The notes: generated from the sequence alone by a model not told the origin. A stretch of 64,000 nt of DNA from Hermatobates lingyangjiaoensis (GCA_026182355.1 JAPFBL010000036.1:1116001-1180000); one strand, 5' to 3'. Counted from the stretch's first letter, positions 1-12,399 are shown. Program-made: numbers and translations.

Positions 1-1090
1 TCTAACCAAAAATTGGTAAGGTTAGTTCAGCTAAATCAATGAAAAGACTTACAAATACATAACACATCATTTCACCTTAGTGTCTTGAGAAGGCTAAGGT
101 GATCAATTTGTAATGTAATTCGTTAAGCTCCTTTTTGTACTGTTTTCAGTTGTAAAATCCTGAACTAATTTTTAGAAAACAATTTTTGCTCGAAAGGTTG
201 GCATCTAAGAATGGTGAAAAATAAAGACTGAAAAAAAATATAAAGTGTATTTGTGATTGCATGTTGTACTTTTCCCAACTTTCTTGCACTGCATTTTTAC
301 AATGAGTGTAGTTAATCAGGAGGTACTTAATTTGTTATCTTAATATCTTCAATTTTGGTGTAAAACATGAATTTCTGTTACGATTATGTATATCTTATCA
401 TCCCTGTATTAACAGAATTGATTAAATGCTACTTAAAACTTTTCAATCACAGCAGTAGTATAGCGCATAGCGAATTAAGAAATTAATTGAACACTTATTT
501 AATTTTTTTTTTTTTTTTTGTCAAACGCCGCTACAACTTTGGAAGGTATATATGGATCTTATATGATTTTACATTGTGTTATAGGTTTTACAAGTCAAAT
601 TCACTCTTTTGTAAATCAAACTTATCTGGGAAAGAAATTTTGGAAGTCAAATAATTTGAATTCTCATAATTGTGATCTATATTTCTGTTTAAGTTAAAAT
701 TTAAATAAGATAGTGATTAATTACAAATTTATTTTTAATATTCCATCTATTTATAATAAAATTTTGGTGCCGCAGTAATCAATTTTAATTTATTTTTTTT
801 TAAAAAAAAGGTAAAGAAAAAGGAAAGGAAAAATGTCTAATCGCTTTCGGGTGCTACCCCTTTTTTGATGAACTGAAAATTTACAAGGTAAATGTGTTCT
901 TTCATTTACACTGCCATCTCCTATTCCTTTTTGCTCCTCTCTTCCTTCTCTCGTTGCTTCACTCTGTTTTACTTTAGTTCTTTCAAAATGGGGAAACACT
1001 CAAAAGCGCTCACAACTTCTTTTCTTTTCCTACTTTTTCCTTAATTTTAGTCATCTTTTTTATTGTGACACTTCTACGCGCATATATAAA
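1..1090. other. AT-rich sequence, nothing recognised
   Basis: Only short ORFs, homopolymer A/T runs and a pyrimidine-rich patch at 880-1040. I see no exon, RNA gene or repeat with another copy in the window. Confidence 0.5.
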
Positions 1091-1126
1091 TAAATGATCA
1101 AACCACAATAAGAAATGGGAAAAAAA

Positions 1127-1169
1127 GACTAAGATCTTTCAACCGTAACAAGCGGTCTTCGTCAGAGTC
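1127..1169 (-). ncRNA. Hammerhead ribozyme-like motif, mirror copy in left arm
   Basis: This is the inverted copy of the 1196-1238 motif in the other arm of the palindrome, with the same core, helix II and AGATCT helix III on the minus strand. Confidence 0.55.
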
Positions 1170-1195
1170 AAAAACCCAACTCCAGTTGAGTTTTT

Positions 1196-1238
1196 GACTC
1201 TGACGAAGACCGCTTGTTACGGTTGAAAGATCTTAGTC
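1196..1238 (+). ncRNA. Hammerhead ribozyme-like motif, helix III AGATCT
   Basis: Core CTGACGA is at 1200-1206, then one extra base, helix II GACCG/CGGTT around a 7-base loop, then GAA at 1225-1227. The self-complementary AGATCT is at 1228-1233, with T1234 as the cleavage-site base. The following AGTC (1235-1238) pairs with GACT (1196-1199) as helix I. Helix III has no loop, so a cis fold is impossible, but two RNA copies could pair through AGATCT, as described for minimal dimeric hammerheads in PLEs. The extra base after the core deviates from the textbook motif. Confidence 0.6.
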
Positions 1239-1482
1239 TTGTTTTCCCATTTCTTATTGTGGTTTGATCATTGATTCTCATTTCAATTGTTTATGTGAAA
1301 TCTTTATATATATATATATAAAGCATATAATATATATATATATATATGCATTTAAAAACTTTATGTCTGATTCCGCTTTATTTAACTTCGTCGAATATTT
1401 TTCCAAATTTTGAAATCTTTTTTTCATTTCAAGAAGGACTGCTCCCAACTTTTACTAATATAATATATATATATATGAAAGT

Positions 1483-1613
1483 ATAAGCCACAAGGAAAAA
1501 GTAAAAAAACACAGAAAATATGCTCTAAGGCCTTTCAAATATATGTACATATATTTGAAAGGCCTTAGAGCATATTTTCTGTTTTTTACTTTTTCCTTGT
1601 GACTTTCATTAGT
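1483..1613. repeat. PLE fold-back unit, family B
   Basis: Nearly perfect palindrome. Each arm contains GAAAGGCCTTAGAGC, the 3' half of a hammerhead with self-complementary AGGCCT. The 5' core is replaced by an AT-rich centre (ATATATGTACATATAT). The same 3' half occurs with a full core at 34049-34084. Confidence 0.75.
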
Positions 1614-1697
1614 TTTCATAACGTGTTTATTGTGATTATTTAGTATATATTATATATATTCGTAAATTTTGGTAGCAGTCCTTCTTTGACACACACA

Positions 1698-1806
1698 TTA
1701 TTGAAAATGACACCAAATTTAGCTGATACCTGTTTCTTAACAAGTTTCTCAATTTTTCTAAATAACACTCTCGTTATTTCGTCTACACAATAAAGTACAT
1801 CTCCTA
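1698..1806. repeat. PLE terminal inverted repeat, left copy
   Basis: This 109-bp segment is the reverse complement of 3552-3660 with a single mismatch that I can see (TTATTTCGTC against TTATATCGTC). The two copies bracket the PLE reverse transcriptase, as expected of inverted terminal pseudo-LTR segments. Confidence 0.85.
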
Positions 1807-3552
1807 TGGTCGACATGTTTCGGTTTCACAGTCCCCATTTGTACATGTATACTCGTACACCAGATTTCTTTCCTTTAAATGTGAACTTTTGTCTTGATTA
1901 TTAGTTTTAATAAACAGGCTACTCACAGGTGGGCTTTTATAATAAGTGACCAGTGTCACTTTTTCATTCTCGTTTTTGCAACTGATATTATTCCTTATAA
2001 TGCCTTTTAATATTCTCTCATCAAGCTTGTGTTGCTCTGAATACTGGTTTTTATAATAAACCTTATGCACTATAGTTGGTCTATCTTCATTGGTTTGCTG
2101 CACTCTTCTTACATGAAGGTATTGTTTCAGTATTCGATCAAAATTATCATTCGAATAACCATTATTAACAAACGCTTGCTTCGTTCTGTTAATGTCCCTG
2201 TTGAATATTTCCCAATTTGATGCGATCTTGTACGTTCTGTGTATTAAGGCTTTAATTGCTCCATCTTTATAGCGCTGAGGGCATTCGCTACGGACATTTA
2301 GGTAGGAGGTTGTATTAGATTCTTTTTTGAATACTGAGGTTTGAATTTTGTCATTTAACACGTTAATACTGACGTCAAGAAAGTTAATTTTATTGTCTAT
2401 TGCTTTTTCTATAGTGAATTTCAGGCATGATTCTTCCTCAAATGCATTTTTCAGCGCGTCCATTTGGGTTGCATTCCTTGCTATGACAAAGCAGTCGTCA
2501 ACATATCGGCAGTATATGATAGGTTTGATAGCAGCTCTCTTGCTCAATACATTATTTTCCAGGTGACACATATAATAGTTGGCAAAGGCCACGCCAAGAG
2601 GTGAGCCCATAGCAACCCCATCAATTTGTACATACATTGATCCATCTATGTGGGTAAATGGGTTTTCCATTGTGTATGTTTGCAGTAATTTATTTAACTG
2701 TTCTCTTTTAATTGCTGGTGGTGGTATATCACGGTTAGAATAGACATAGTTGCATATTATTTCAATAGTCTCTTTAACCGGAATATTGGTGAACAATGAC
2801 TCTACATCTAAAGACCCTATATTCCCTTCCGGTTTGATTTCTTTAATTATATCGAGGAATTCATCTGTAGAACGGAGCATATATTTTGCTGGTATATAAG
2901 GTGATATTATCTTGTTGAGTTTTTGGCTAACTGGTAGGTGGGACTGGTTACCTGAGAAATGATTGGGCGAAGAGGGTTTCCAGGTCTGTGAGTTTTCACA
3001 GTTCCATATATATATGCCAAACTGAATTCCCCTGTTATCGGTTGGAGGATTTTTTCTTGATTTCCTTTATTAACCGCTGCTATGACTTAGTTAACTTGGG
3101 TTTTTAATTTGTTAATTGGATTACGGGTGATCTTCTTGAATTTCTTATTGTCAGCTAATATTTCATTTAATTTCTTCTTGTATTCAGATCTGTCCAAAAC
3201 TACTAGGGTATTAGATTTATCCGCTCGCCTTATAATTATGTCAGGATGCTCTCTTAGTTCTTTGGCAGCTTCTCTCAGTTCTTTTGTCATGATCTGACTG
3301 GGTTTAGATCCTCTTTGCTTTGTTGCTTCGGCTCTAAGTTGATCCTGCAGTGCCGGGTTCACAGTAATGATGTCTTGTTGTTCCAGTCTAAGAATAGAGT
3401 CGTACAGCACTTCTAATTCAACTTTTTTCATTATAGAATCAAATTTCGGTTTATAGTAGCATTTCAAGCCAAGAGACAATAATTCTTCTTGCTTTAACGT
3501 CAACTGGTAATTTGATAGATTAATATAATTCTTATTACTCTCAGAGATAATA
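1801..3552 (-). pseudogene. Penelope-like retroelement, reverse transcriptase copy with one stop and one frameshift
   Basis: The reading frame enters near 3552 and continues to 3090, where TAA (3087-3089) interrupts it. The same frame then stays open to about 2918, where one missing base in an A-run shifts it, and the remainder is open to 1804. Visible parts in order: N-terminal PLE block with [38 protein letters not shown]; motif A GSLDVESLFTNIPV; motif B DGVAMGSPLGVAFANYYM; motif C YCRYVDDCFVIA; motif D region KINFLDVSINV. The start of a GIY-YIG region (LVYEYTCTNGDC) is present, but the frame ends at once and the endonuclease itself is missing. Inverted repeats at 1698-1806 and 3552-3660 flank it. 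The light damage suggests a recent insertion, truncated in the endonuclease. Confidence 0.85.
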
Positions 3553-3653
3553 GGAGATGTACTTTATTGTGTAGACGATATAACGAGAGTGTTATTTAGA
3601 AAAATTGAGAAACTTGTTAAGAAACAGGTATCAGCTAAATTTGGTGTCATTTT

Positions 3654-3660
<7 letters not shown>
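3552..3660. repeat. PLE terminal inverted repeat, right copy
   Basis: Reverse complement of 1698-1806. Its outer border runs straight into a (TA)n tract at 3659-3695, a common junction for PLE ends in this window. Confidence 0.85.

Positions 3661-3695
<35 letters not shown>
3659..3695. repeat. (TA)n microsatellite
   Basis: Uninterrupted AT dinucleotide run of about 36 bases between the PLE inverted repeat and the next fold-back unit. A matching run at about 3897-3926 sits on the other side of that unit. Confidence 0.9.
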
Positions 3696-3697
<2 letters not shown>

Positions 3698-3731
3698 CTT
3701 GATAAACGGAAAGACGATCCAAACTGGACAC

Positions 3732-3894
3732 GATAACAGTTCAAAATTGAAGATAGGTAGCACACAAAGTAAAGAAACACACTTACAAACTCAAATTTTC
3801 GGTCAATACGTCTTCAGCAGAAAATTGCCCGAAAATTTGAGTTTGTAAGTGTGTTTCTTTACTTTGTGTGCTACCTATCTTCAATTTTGAACTG

Positions 3895-3898
<4 letters not shown>
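3732..3898. repeat. PLE fold-back unit, family C
   Basis: Palindrome with 70-80-bp arms (outer ends ATAACAGTTC...GAACTGTTAT) around an imperfect centre that contains CTGAAGACG and CGAAAATTTG on the minus strand, a degraded hammerhead-like core with AATT in the helix III place. A related arm lies at 57150-57240. Confidence 0.75.
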
Positions 3899-3929
<31 letters not shown>

Positions 3930-3931
<2 letters not shown>

Positions 3932-6900
3932 ACGTGTGAATTTGTTTTGTTAACAAACGAGTTAAAAGATATAATAGTAATAAATTAGTAAGTTTTAAAT
4001 TACTATCATCTGTCGAGTGTAGGTCATCTGAATTGAGAAAGTTGATACCTGTTGTTTGTAAACACGAAACTACGATTTTATCTATTAAGAACTGTCCAAG
4101 AGGTAGCTGTCAATATTTATAAGAAATTGTTACGCTTTATGAACAAAATAATACTCTTATGGGTATTCTAAAGTAAAAATAGGTCTTTGAAATTGGTTTA
4201 TAAAAATATTGGATTTCTTGAATTTCCAGAACCTATTAACAAGTGGGATATCTGTATAGCTATCAGCTACTCCCTTGGTTATTTTGCGATTAGGGAGGTG
4301 TTATTGTATGGGGAAAATGCCGACATTGATTTTGTTGTAGGAGAAAAATTCACAATTGTGATCGCTTTTGATTTATTTTTTTCTTTTTTTTTATAGTGAA
4401 TGTTACATAATAATATATTCTACTTAATGAAAATGATTTTAATATGTCGAGAAAAATGCATTGCTAGATAAAAAGAGTTAAAACTACTCAAGTGGGTTTT
4501 AACACTTTTTTAATTCAATAATCAAGACATATTTGTTAATATAATTTAAGCGTGATTCCGTTTTTATTGAAATGCTTGAATTATATTTATATTGTAAATT
4601 TTTTGTTATCACTCTTTATTGTATTCAAAAGTCTTCTGGAACAAATTACTCGATTAGTTAGATTCTACAATCTAAGTTAAGTTCACATTTAATCATACAA
4701 TGATTAGTAATAATACTAAATTTTTAATGTATATTTTAGAAATTTATCAGTCATCACACTGTTCTTTTATATGAAATAAATAACAATGAATTACATTCAG
4801 TATTTAAGAATACTTATATTGAGAGCAAAGTGAAGAGATAAATCAATAGTCTGTTAAGATATTTACTGACTGAATCATCCAAAAAGCTGCTTCCATATAT
4901 TGTTCTACAGTCCATTGTCACGAAAATGTTATTGAATTATTATATATTTGGGACTGAGTTGATAGAGCTAAAAAATCATTAGAGAGTACGTAATGTGTCA
5001 AACTGTTCATTACCGTATGCAAGGGCCGTGTCGAAATTTGTTCAATGTCTTAGATGTAAAGGTTTGTTAAATTTAGAAAAAAAAAAGGTGTTAACTGATT
5101 TCCACTATGTGTTATCCTTCTTTAACTTGCAATAATGAATGTTGTATATTCATTGTCATGATTGTTAATTCATTTTTCATGTTGATCTTTCTTCGGTAAC
5201 TTTAAAAATGATTGAAGAATGAAAATTACTGTTTTTATATGTATGCTGTATATTTCCTATTGTTTTAAATGTGACCATTGCGTGTAAATTTTGAATAGTA
5301 ATATAGATTGAAATGTCTGTGCCTTTATAGAGGCAAGGCCTCTTTTCTTACACTATGTGAACTAAGCAAATAATTTTTAAATTTGATTCCCTATTTATGA
5401 AAGCAGTATTATTTTGAATGCTCTATCGTTATAACTGCACTAAATTTATTATTAATTACACATCAATAAACAGTTGTATTTACTTTTCGTGACATTGAAG
5501 GTTTCCGTCTGATTAATGTGCCCTTTAATTGTAAAACTAATTTAATCTTTGCCGTAAATAAATGTGTAATATAAATATTTTTAACATAGTTTTTAATTTA
5601 TTCTGATACCAGATATTATGCCTGTTTCTTTTTTAAATGATTAATAGATATAACAAAAAAAATTTGATTTGAAATTTTAGACATTTTATTGAAGAAAACA
5701 ATGTACAAATGACTTATTTATGTTTTATGTATTTATTTTGATGGTAAAAAACCATAACATGAGTCACTTCTCTCTCTCTCTGGTTATTAAAATAATTGTT
5801 AAAATAATGCACACTCTAGAAATGTCACGGATAATCTCATCACCTGTTTTTGAAATAACTCTGGAGGATGATACAACGAACGGTAGAAATAATTACCTTC
5901 CAAACACAGTTTCAAATGTGCTCAAAACACTGACTCTTTGTCTATAACAATTTGGTGACACCGTTCTTTCAAATCTAACACATATTGCTTTTTTTTTTTA
6001 TATTAAAGACATTATAATATTTTCTAATGTTGGTATTACATAATTTCCTTCTTATGGACTAGTTAAATGTTTCCTCTTAAGACGAATCCTGGTATCTCGT
6101 TTTTTTGCAAATTACTACCGTATTGACAACTCAGTAAAATAGTCTATTTTTCTAACCATTTGATTTTGTTCTAATTCATACATTTTATTCTTAACTTTCT
6201 GAAATAGCATATGATATTCTTCTAGGCCACTCAATAAAAGGTATAATTTTTTCATTAATCAATTATTTTTTCAACATAAGGAAAACGTCCAACTCAATTA
6301 AACACATGTTCAACTTCTGTGATCAGATCACAGTTTCCCAACATATCAATCCGCCTAACAAGACCAAATTTTATTACATCCCAACAATTGCGTCGATTTA
6401 CATCAACAACTAGAAATGCAGTATTTCTTTCTTTACCATCAGTCTTATTGGAAATCAAACAAAACTAATGACTGGCATTTGCACTTTCATATAAGTGACC
6501 GCACAGATATTTTTACGGTACCAATTTTTCCCACTTTTATCCAAGTAACCAATTGTTAAAACACTCGCATTAGCACTGGTATGGGTTTTAAATTCTTTGC
6601 TACAACGTCTGTTAAAAGTCACTACTTGAATCCAAGGAGTGCATCTATTATAGACAAAACCAACTTCATTAATGGAATACCAATGTCAGAGAACTTGCAC
6701 CCATGTAAATTTTACCTTCACTCATGGGCGTCTTGTACTTCTGCAGATACTTGAGCATTGCTGATTAGTTGTATTTTATCTTCATACTTTGCCATAATTG
6801 AAAAGTAATCTCTCTCAAACTTTTATATCTTACTCAATTTGTTTTATAATAATAATAATAATCTTTTGAAATTTTTTTCTTATAAAAAACAAATCTTATA

Positions 6901-7390
6901 AAAAAATTTTAAACAATATTGAATTATTCATATTTCATATGAAAAGTACAAGTTATTTGGACTCCTTAGCAGATTTGATCATGTATTGTAAAAGATGAAG
7001 ACACTCTTCAAATTTTGTATAAAACTTGCAATAAATTTCAAACAAAATAGATTAAAACAATTTAATAGATTACAGATGTCCCAATTCTCAATAAAACTGA
7101 AAATTGGCAATTTGGAGCTTATCAATTATTAGTTTTACAATTCAGTAATTAAAAATTTTGAAACACATTTCATTTTCTCTTTGTTTAGCATTTTGGCTGA
7201 GTCAGAGGATAACTCTTAAGTTGATTTAGGTGTGAGACCTATTAGTCGCAGTTTTGTTCTAAAAGGCTTGACATTAGCTCGATGGGGATGGGATGAACTT
7301 CAGATCATAGTTAAAATATTCAAAATTTTATTTTGATTTTTTTTTCACAAATCAACACGGATACAAATCTACAATAATTTACGGATGATA
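3930..7390. other. AT-rich intergenic DNA, nothing recognised
   Basis: Short ORFs at 4187-4396 and 5720-5947 have AT-driven composition and no recognisable motif. No second copy of this sequence was noticed in the window. Confidence 0.45.
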
Positions 7391-7392
7391 AC

Positions 7393-9852
7393 CTTTACTT
7401 TACTATATGTAAAGTATAGTGATCGTGAAAAAATTCGATCTCGAAATTTTGAAGGAATTATATGTTTTCAGGTCCCAAAAGTCGTTTCATATAGTTTTTT
7501 CGATGATGTCTGTTTGGGTGGGTGAGTGAGCATGTATCCAAAGCTTGTGGATACACTACGGTCCAAAATCTCTGATGGATTAAGTTGATATTTTGCACAA
7601 AAACGGGCCTCATAGTGTACATGAGGCCTATTGTTTGGGAGCAATTAAACATGATGGGAAAGTCACTTTTTTTGCCGAAAACCTGTTTTTAGGAAACATT
7701 TTTTTTCTCCTAAACTACTAATTCTAGAGTCATGAAATTTTGCATTATCTGTGTGTCTGAAAAAGCAATAAACGAAAAATATCCTCAGATTTTAAAACAA
7801 CAAGAAATATTTCTTTCCAATAAAATGTAAAAATTATTACATAATTCAATCTGAAGGCTTGTGAGAGCAATACAAACGATACCGTTTGATAGATCAAAAT
7901 GAAACTTTACCTAAAAATAAATTTTACATGGAGGATGAATTAAGATAATTTTTGTTCAAAATTACATTAAACAAAGGGCATTAGAGTACATTTTCTGTTT
8001 TCAGAAAAGGTTTTTTTTCTCTAAACAGCTCATTAAAAAACAATGAAATTTTGCTAAAAAATTGAACTGAAAATTAACAATTCATAAAAAAATCATGAAG
8101 TTTGTGTTATGGCAAAGAGCAAGCAATAAACCTATAAAACCTGAATATTGATCCTCGACTAATGATTGACTTGCTTTACTTGTATTTGTTTACATTGACT
8201 TAGAAATTTTTTTAGTGAATCCATTGAATTAAAATTTATGTTTAAGAGGTTTATTCAAAATTTTTTAATAATTTAAAACTTAATGTGAGATGTAAAAGAA
8301 TACAATTCTTACATGTAACAATTCAACGCCAATCAAACCTATAATTTCTGATTCTTTCCATGGTATGATAGATTTGTCTCAAAATGCTCTAGCCCAGGGG
8401 TGGGGAATCTTTCTTGGAGTAAAGGCCATTTTAGCACATTCCACTTCCCCAAAAGGCCACCAAGAATAGATAAGCAAATTCTTATATAATAGTTATATTG
8501 TAAAATACTTGATCTATCATTATATTACTAGATCAGTACATCTAAATCTGTTTTGCATCTTTCAAAAGATTCAGTAGTGTCCTTACTGCCTTCGTTTATT
8601 ACATTTGTTAACCCAAGAAAATTATTTTCCATAAGCTTAGACTTTTCAAGTAATGATTAATGAATAGTCTTCTTCCTAAATGCCAGAATTTTTTTGTCTT
8701 TATTACTATAATTGTAATTCTTTATTTTTGAAACATTTTTCTCAACAAACTGTAGAAGGCCGCATTTCACGGTTCAAAAGGCCACATGCGGCCTTAAGGC
8801 CGCGGGTTCCTCACGCCTGCTCTAATCAATCTATATGTTGCACCCTTGAACAAAACTTAATATCAGATGTACATTTGTTTGTGATTTTGAATCAAAGATA
8901 CTAATCTTTGGGTCATATTGAATTGTGAGGAATGACTTCCTTCAATAAAAACCTATTGCGTTCTTGACAAATATTCAGATTTTCACTATTCTAGGCTAAT
9001 AGTTCATATCTATTATTTTTAAAAATTTCAAGCTCCCAGCTATAAAAGTTTAAAATTATACTGAAAAGCCGACTTTCAATTTGATGTGAGTATGCAAAAT
9101 TGGCTAATTACTAATATATTTATTTTCAATATACATGTACAGCAACCTTACATCAGAGTACAGTGCGCAGGAAAATCATAACACTCGCTCAGAGTATGTT
9201 AGATTTTTTATAATTTTTGACAAAGGGAAAGAAAAAGTGATGTTTTACAAAACGCTAGCATGCCATAAAATTCCCAGTATATTAATTATAAAAAATGTAG
9301 AACATAAATCAAAATTCAATGCACTCTAAAAAATTATAAATGTAATCCTACATTTTTAAATTAAAAATTATCTCAAAACGATAGTTTTTCTTGCATATTT
9401 TTGGCATTTTTTCAGACAAATCAGTAATATTTTCAAGTTTTAAATGGGAACTTTGTCTTAAATCTTCAATGTAGAAGAGGTCAAAACCATGTAAGAAATG
9501 CACTGGCTATTTATTGGAACAAAAGTCATATTTTCGTGTAGGAGATCATTTCGTTACATGAAATCTTCACTTTACCTTTTCAAAAATGTTATTACTGTTA
9601 GTTATAATTATGATATTATATGCACCAGTGGTTGGTATACAAAAATAAGCATAAATATTTCTAAGTGGATCACTCACTATCTTTACTACCTCCAAGAATG
9701 AAAAACAGGTAAATAATAATAAACAAGTAAATATACGTCCCATTTAGACATTCATATTATACCTAAATAATACATTATATATTATATACCCAAGAAGTAC
9801 TATATTATGTTTACTTATAGTAAAGTTGAGTGTAGGCCACTCCAGATTTTTT
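7393..9852 (-). mobile_element. Unclassified repeat family R, longest copy, interrupted by a hAT element
   Basis: One end carries the palindromic CTTTACTATATGTAAAG followed by GTGATCGTGAAAAAATTCGATC; the other ends in TTTACTTATAGTAAAG then TTGAGTGTAGGCCACTCC. The same two ends in opposite orientation define 24921-26572 and 32281-33458, and a truncated copy lies at 15752-16100. No coding capacity is seen. The near-identical terminal palindromes suggest a non-autonomous DNA transposon, but I found no clear target duplication. Confidence 0.65.
8395..8819. mobile_element. Non-autonomous hAT element, copy 1, nested in repeat R
   Basis: Ends are CAGGGGTGGGGAATC and the imperfect complement GGTTCCTCACGCCTG. 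Flanking 8-mers ctctagcc (8387-8394) and ctctaatc (8820-8827) are a decayed 8-bp target duplication, typical of hAT. The body is nearly identical to 38725-39132. No transposase ORF. Confidence 0.8.
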
Positions 9853-12248
9853 AATATTTCATGACTATTGAGTTATTTTTAATAACATTTACTTTTCATT
9901 ATAAAACTGAATTAGACTTTATTTTTTGAATTATTAGTTCCGGTTTTAATAAATAATCACCAAATAATTGTTTCCTTCAATCTTATTTATAATGAATAAA
10001 CTGTTATATATTGAAATTTAACTACAATAATCTTTCAAAATAATTTTCAGTTGAACTATTGAATTTTTCAAATTCTCATAGGTTAAATTCATATTTACTC
10101 ATTAGTAAATATGACGATATGATAAATATGAATAAGTATTTTCAATAAATATTGTTTGATTTTCAAAACCCTCATTTAGTAGTTATTAAATAATACATTC
10201 ATAGTAGAATTTACTAGTATTCCTTTTACATAAAGAAAGATGTAGAAAATATAACAGGCAGTTGTATGGTATTATTATTCAAGTTACGTCTAGTCTTGGG
10301 TCTTCAATGTTGTCACAAACTGCTGAGAGGTCGATGTTAGTAATAATAATATTTATAATACTCTCCAACTAAATAAAATTCAAAGTTAAGGTAACTTTAC
10401 ATATGCGCTGACTGAATATATCGTTAAGTCAACCCTGTGTCATTTATTTGAACAATAAAAAAAATTGAGTAATAATAATTTTTTACATTTATTTGAGAAT
10501 ACACCACCATTCCGTAATGAACTATTAACATACGTATTGTAAAAAGGTAATGAATAATAGTTATCTGATTGTAATCGAAACCATTTGATACCTGCCCTGC
10601 CGTGTGTTCCTTAATCTAATTCTCATATGCATTTATTTGTCTTTGTTTATTAGAAATACTAAATATATATTGGATTCGATATGATTTAAACTGAAGACAA
10701 TGAGTTAATTTTATATTGTATAAAACCAAAACACACAGTTGTCTTTATAAAGATAAAATCGGATAATCTTAGGAAATATGTGGATCTGAAAGTAAGGATT
10801 ACTGTCTCTAAAAGTGATTGGACTCTTGTGTGATTGGAGTGCAATGGGGAAGGGTGGTGTGCGATGTGACGAGGGAGGGCTGCGATGGTAGGGGGCCTGG
10901 TGCAGCTGGTTCAGTCTCCCTGCAGACCTCCTCTTCTGCGTAAGTACCCGCTAGCAATAACCTTTCGTCCACCTCACATACAACATTCGTCAATAACCAG
11001 CACTTTAGCCCAGTACAGTCTAACCTTAATCTTATTCATGCAAGTCATTGTCATGACTTGTATCAACACTTTTATCTTTAAAATTCTATTCAACAGCTAC
11101 TTCTTATATTCATTGGAAAAGTAAAATTCATCAAACTGATTGATAGAATGACCTCATCCACATATTTACAACGAATATCATAACATGCTTAAAGTGTTCC
11201 ACTAGTAATATATTTATTAGTAGTAATATCCCAACTAAGCAAAATCTGAAAGGTTCTAAAAGCCTTCTTTCTTCCGAGTTTGTGTTGTGGTTAATTTTGT
11301 AATAGAAGGGATACATGTCAGCAGTGTGTCATCTTGACTAGAGAATGTCATGATTTCTGTTTCTCTTCACTTTTTGCATACTTTGTGTACATGTTTCCCC
11401 CTGATTACGCTAAGCACTTTCCACCATACACATAGAAAACGTATTCCTGTCTTCAGTTTTTTCATGATTTCACCTTCAATTTTGATGTTTAACACTCTGA
11501 AGTGTTCCAAAATGAATACTGTTTAACAAAGTTCTTTTCAAATGGTTGCATTCGTGATTATATTGATATTTTTATATAATTTTAATATACTATCCTGGAT
11601 ACTATTCATTGAAATTTGTTTTCTTAATTAAAGTTCATTATTTTTTCTTAAATAATATTTTTAATCAATATCTTGAACAGTTAACAGTGTAATTCAGAAT
11701 TTAAGAATACCAATATGATAAGTTAAGTATTATTTTACTGAAAAATTAGTTAATAATTAGTTTAACTAATGACATTGACGTGATTTTGTCAAATAGGGTT
11801 ATGAAGAATTTCTTAGATTATCATTTTGATCAATTAATGATTTCTTTATCAGTTACGCAGGTACTTTTTTAAGAGCAAACTGTTAAACTCACACATGCAT
11901 GCACAACACATGTACACAGAAATATGTATACGTGCATAGAACAGAAACGGTCCGAGAACAATGAATGAATTACAAAAAGACAATATTGAGAAAAAGCACA
12001 AAAACTTCTTTCGATATTTAAAGTTTGTTTTATCAGGAGAGAGTTATATATATATATATATAAAACTAGAATTTTTAAAAAAACACATAGAAAACAAATC
12101 ACTGAACTCACTACTATATTTTGATGTCCTCGTCTTCAGGAAAAGATGTGAATCGCTCCAAAGGCTGGAGCCTTTGATATATACAATATGTATATATACA
12201 TATATTATATTATATAAAGATTTCACATAAACACGTGAAATAACAATC
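9853..12248. other. AT-rich intergenic DNA with one GC-rich patch
   Basis: Mostly AT-rich with no gene. The patch at about 10815-10940 is strikingly GC-rich and ends in a strong GTAAGT donor-like site on the plus strand; it could be an isolated exon but joins nothing I can see. Confidence 0.4.
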
Positions 12249-12390
12249 AATGATCAAACCACAATAAGAAATGGGAAAACAAAAATAAGATCTTTCAACT
12301 GAAGTTGGGTTTTTGACTTTGACGAAGACCGCTTGTTACGGTTGAAAGATCTTAGTTTTGTTTCCCATTTCTTATTGTGGTTTGATCATT
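12249..12390. repeat. PLE fold-back unit, family A, second copy with shortened left arm
   Basis: Outer ends match those at 1093-1272, but the left arm lacks the central part of the palindrome. The right arm (12315-12357) keeps helix II and GAA-AGATCT-T, but the first core base is T instead of C (TTGACGA) and helix I is weakened, so the ribozyme core is probably dead. Confidence 0.75.
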
Positions 12391-12399
12391 GATATATAT

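Larger units (their letters stand above)
1093..1272. repeat. PLE fold-back unit, family A (long palindrome)
   Basis: The two arms are nearly perfect inverted copies about a centre at 1182/1183. Outer ends read AATGATCAAACCAC and its complement. Each arm carries a hammerhead-like core, so both strands encode one. The same family recurs at 12249-12390 and 27616-27770, and as degraded minus-strand copies at 40528 and 41570. Confidence 0.85.

Noticed and set aside
2348..2566. Plus-strand ORF of 72 codons
   Set aside because: Antisense shadow of the PLE reverse transcriptase.
11869..12250. Overlapping ORFs on both strands near a TA run
   Set aside because: Composition-driven, no motif, and partly encoding the TATA repeat and the edge of a PLE unit.
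12315..12357. Functional hammerhead in the second family A copy
   Set aside because: The invariant first core base is T (TTGACGA) and the helix I partner is changed, so only a relic is claimed.
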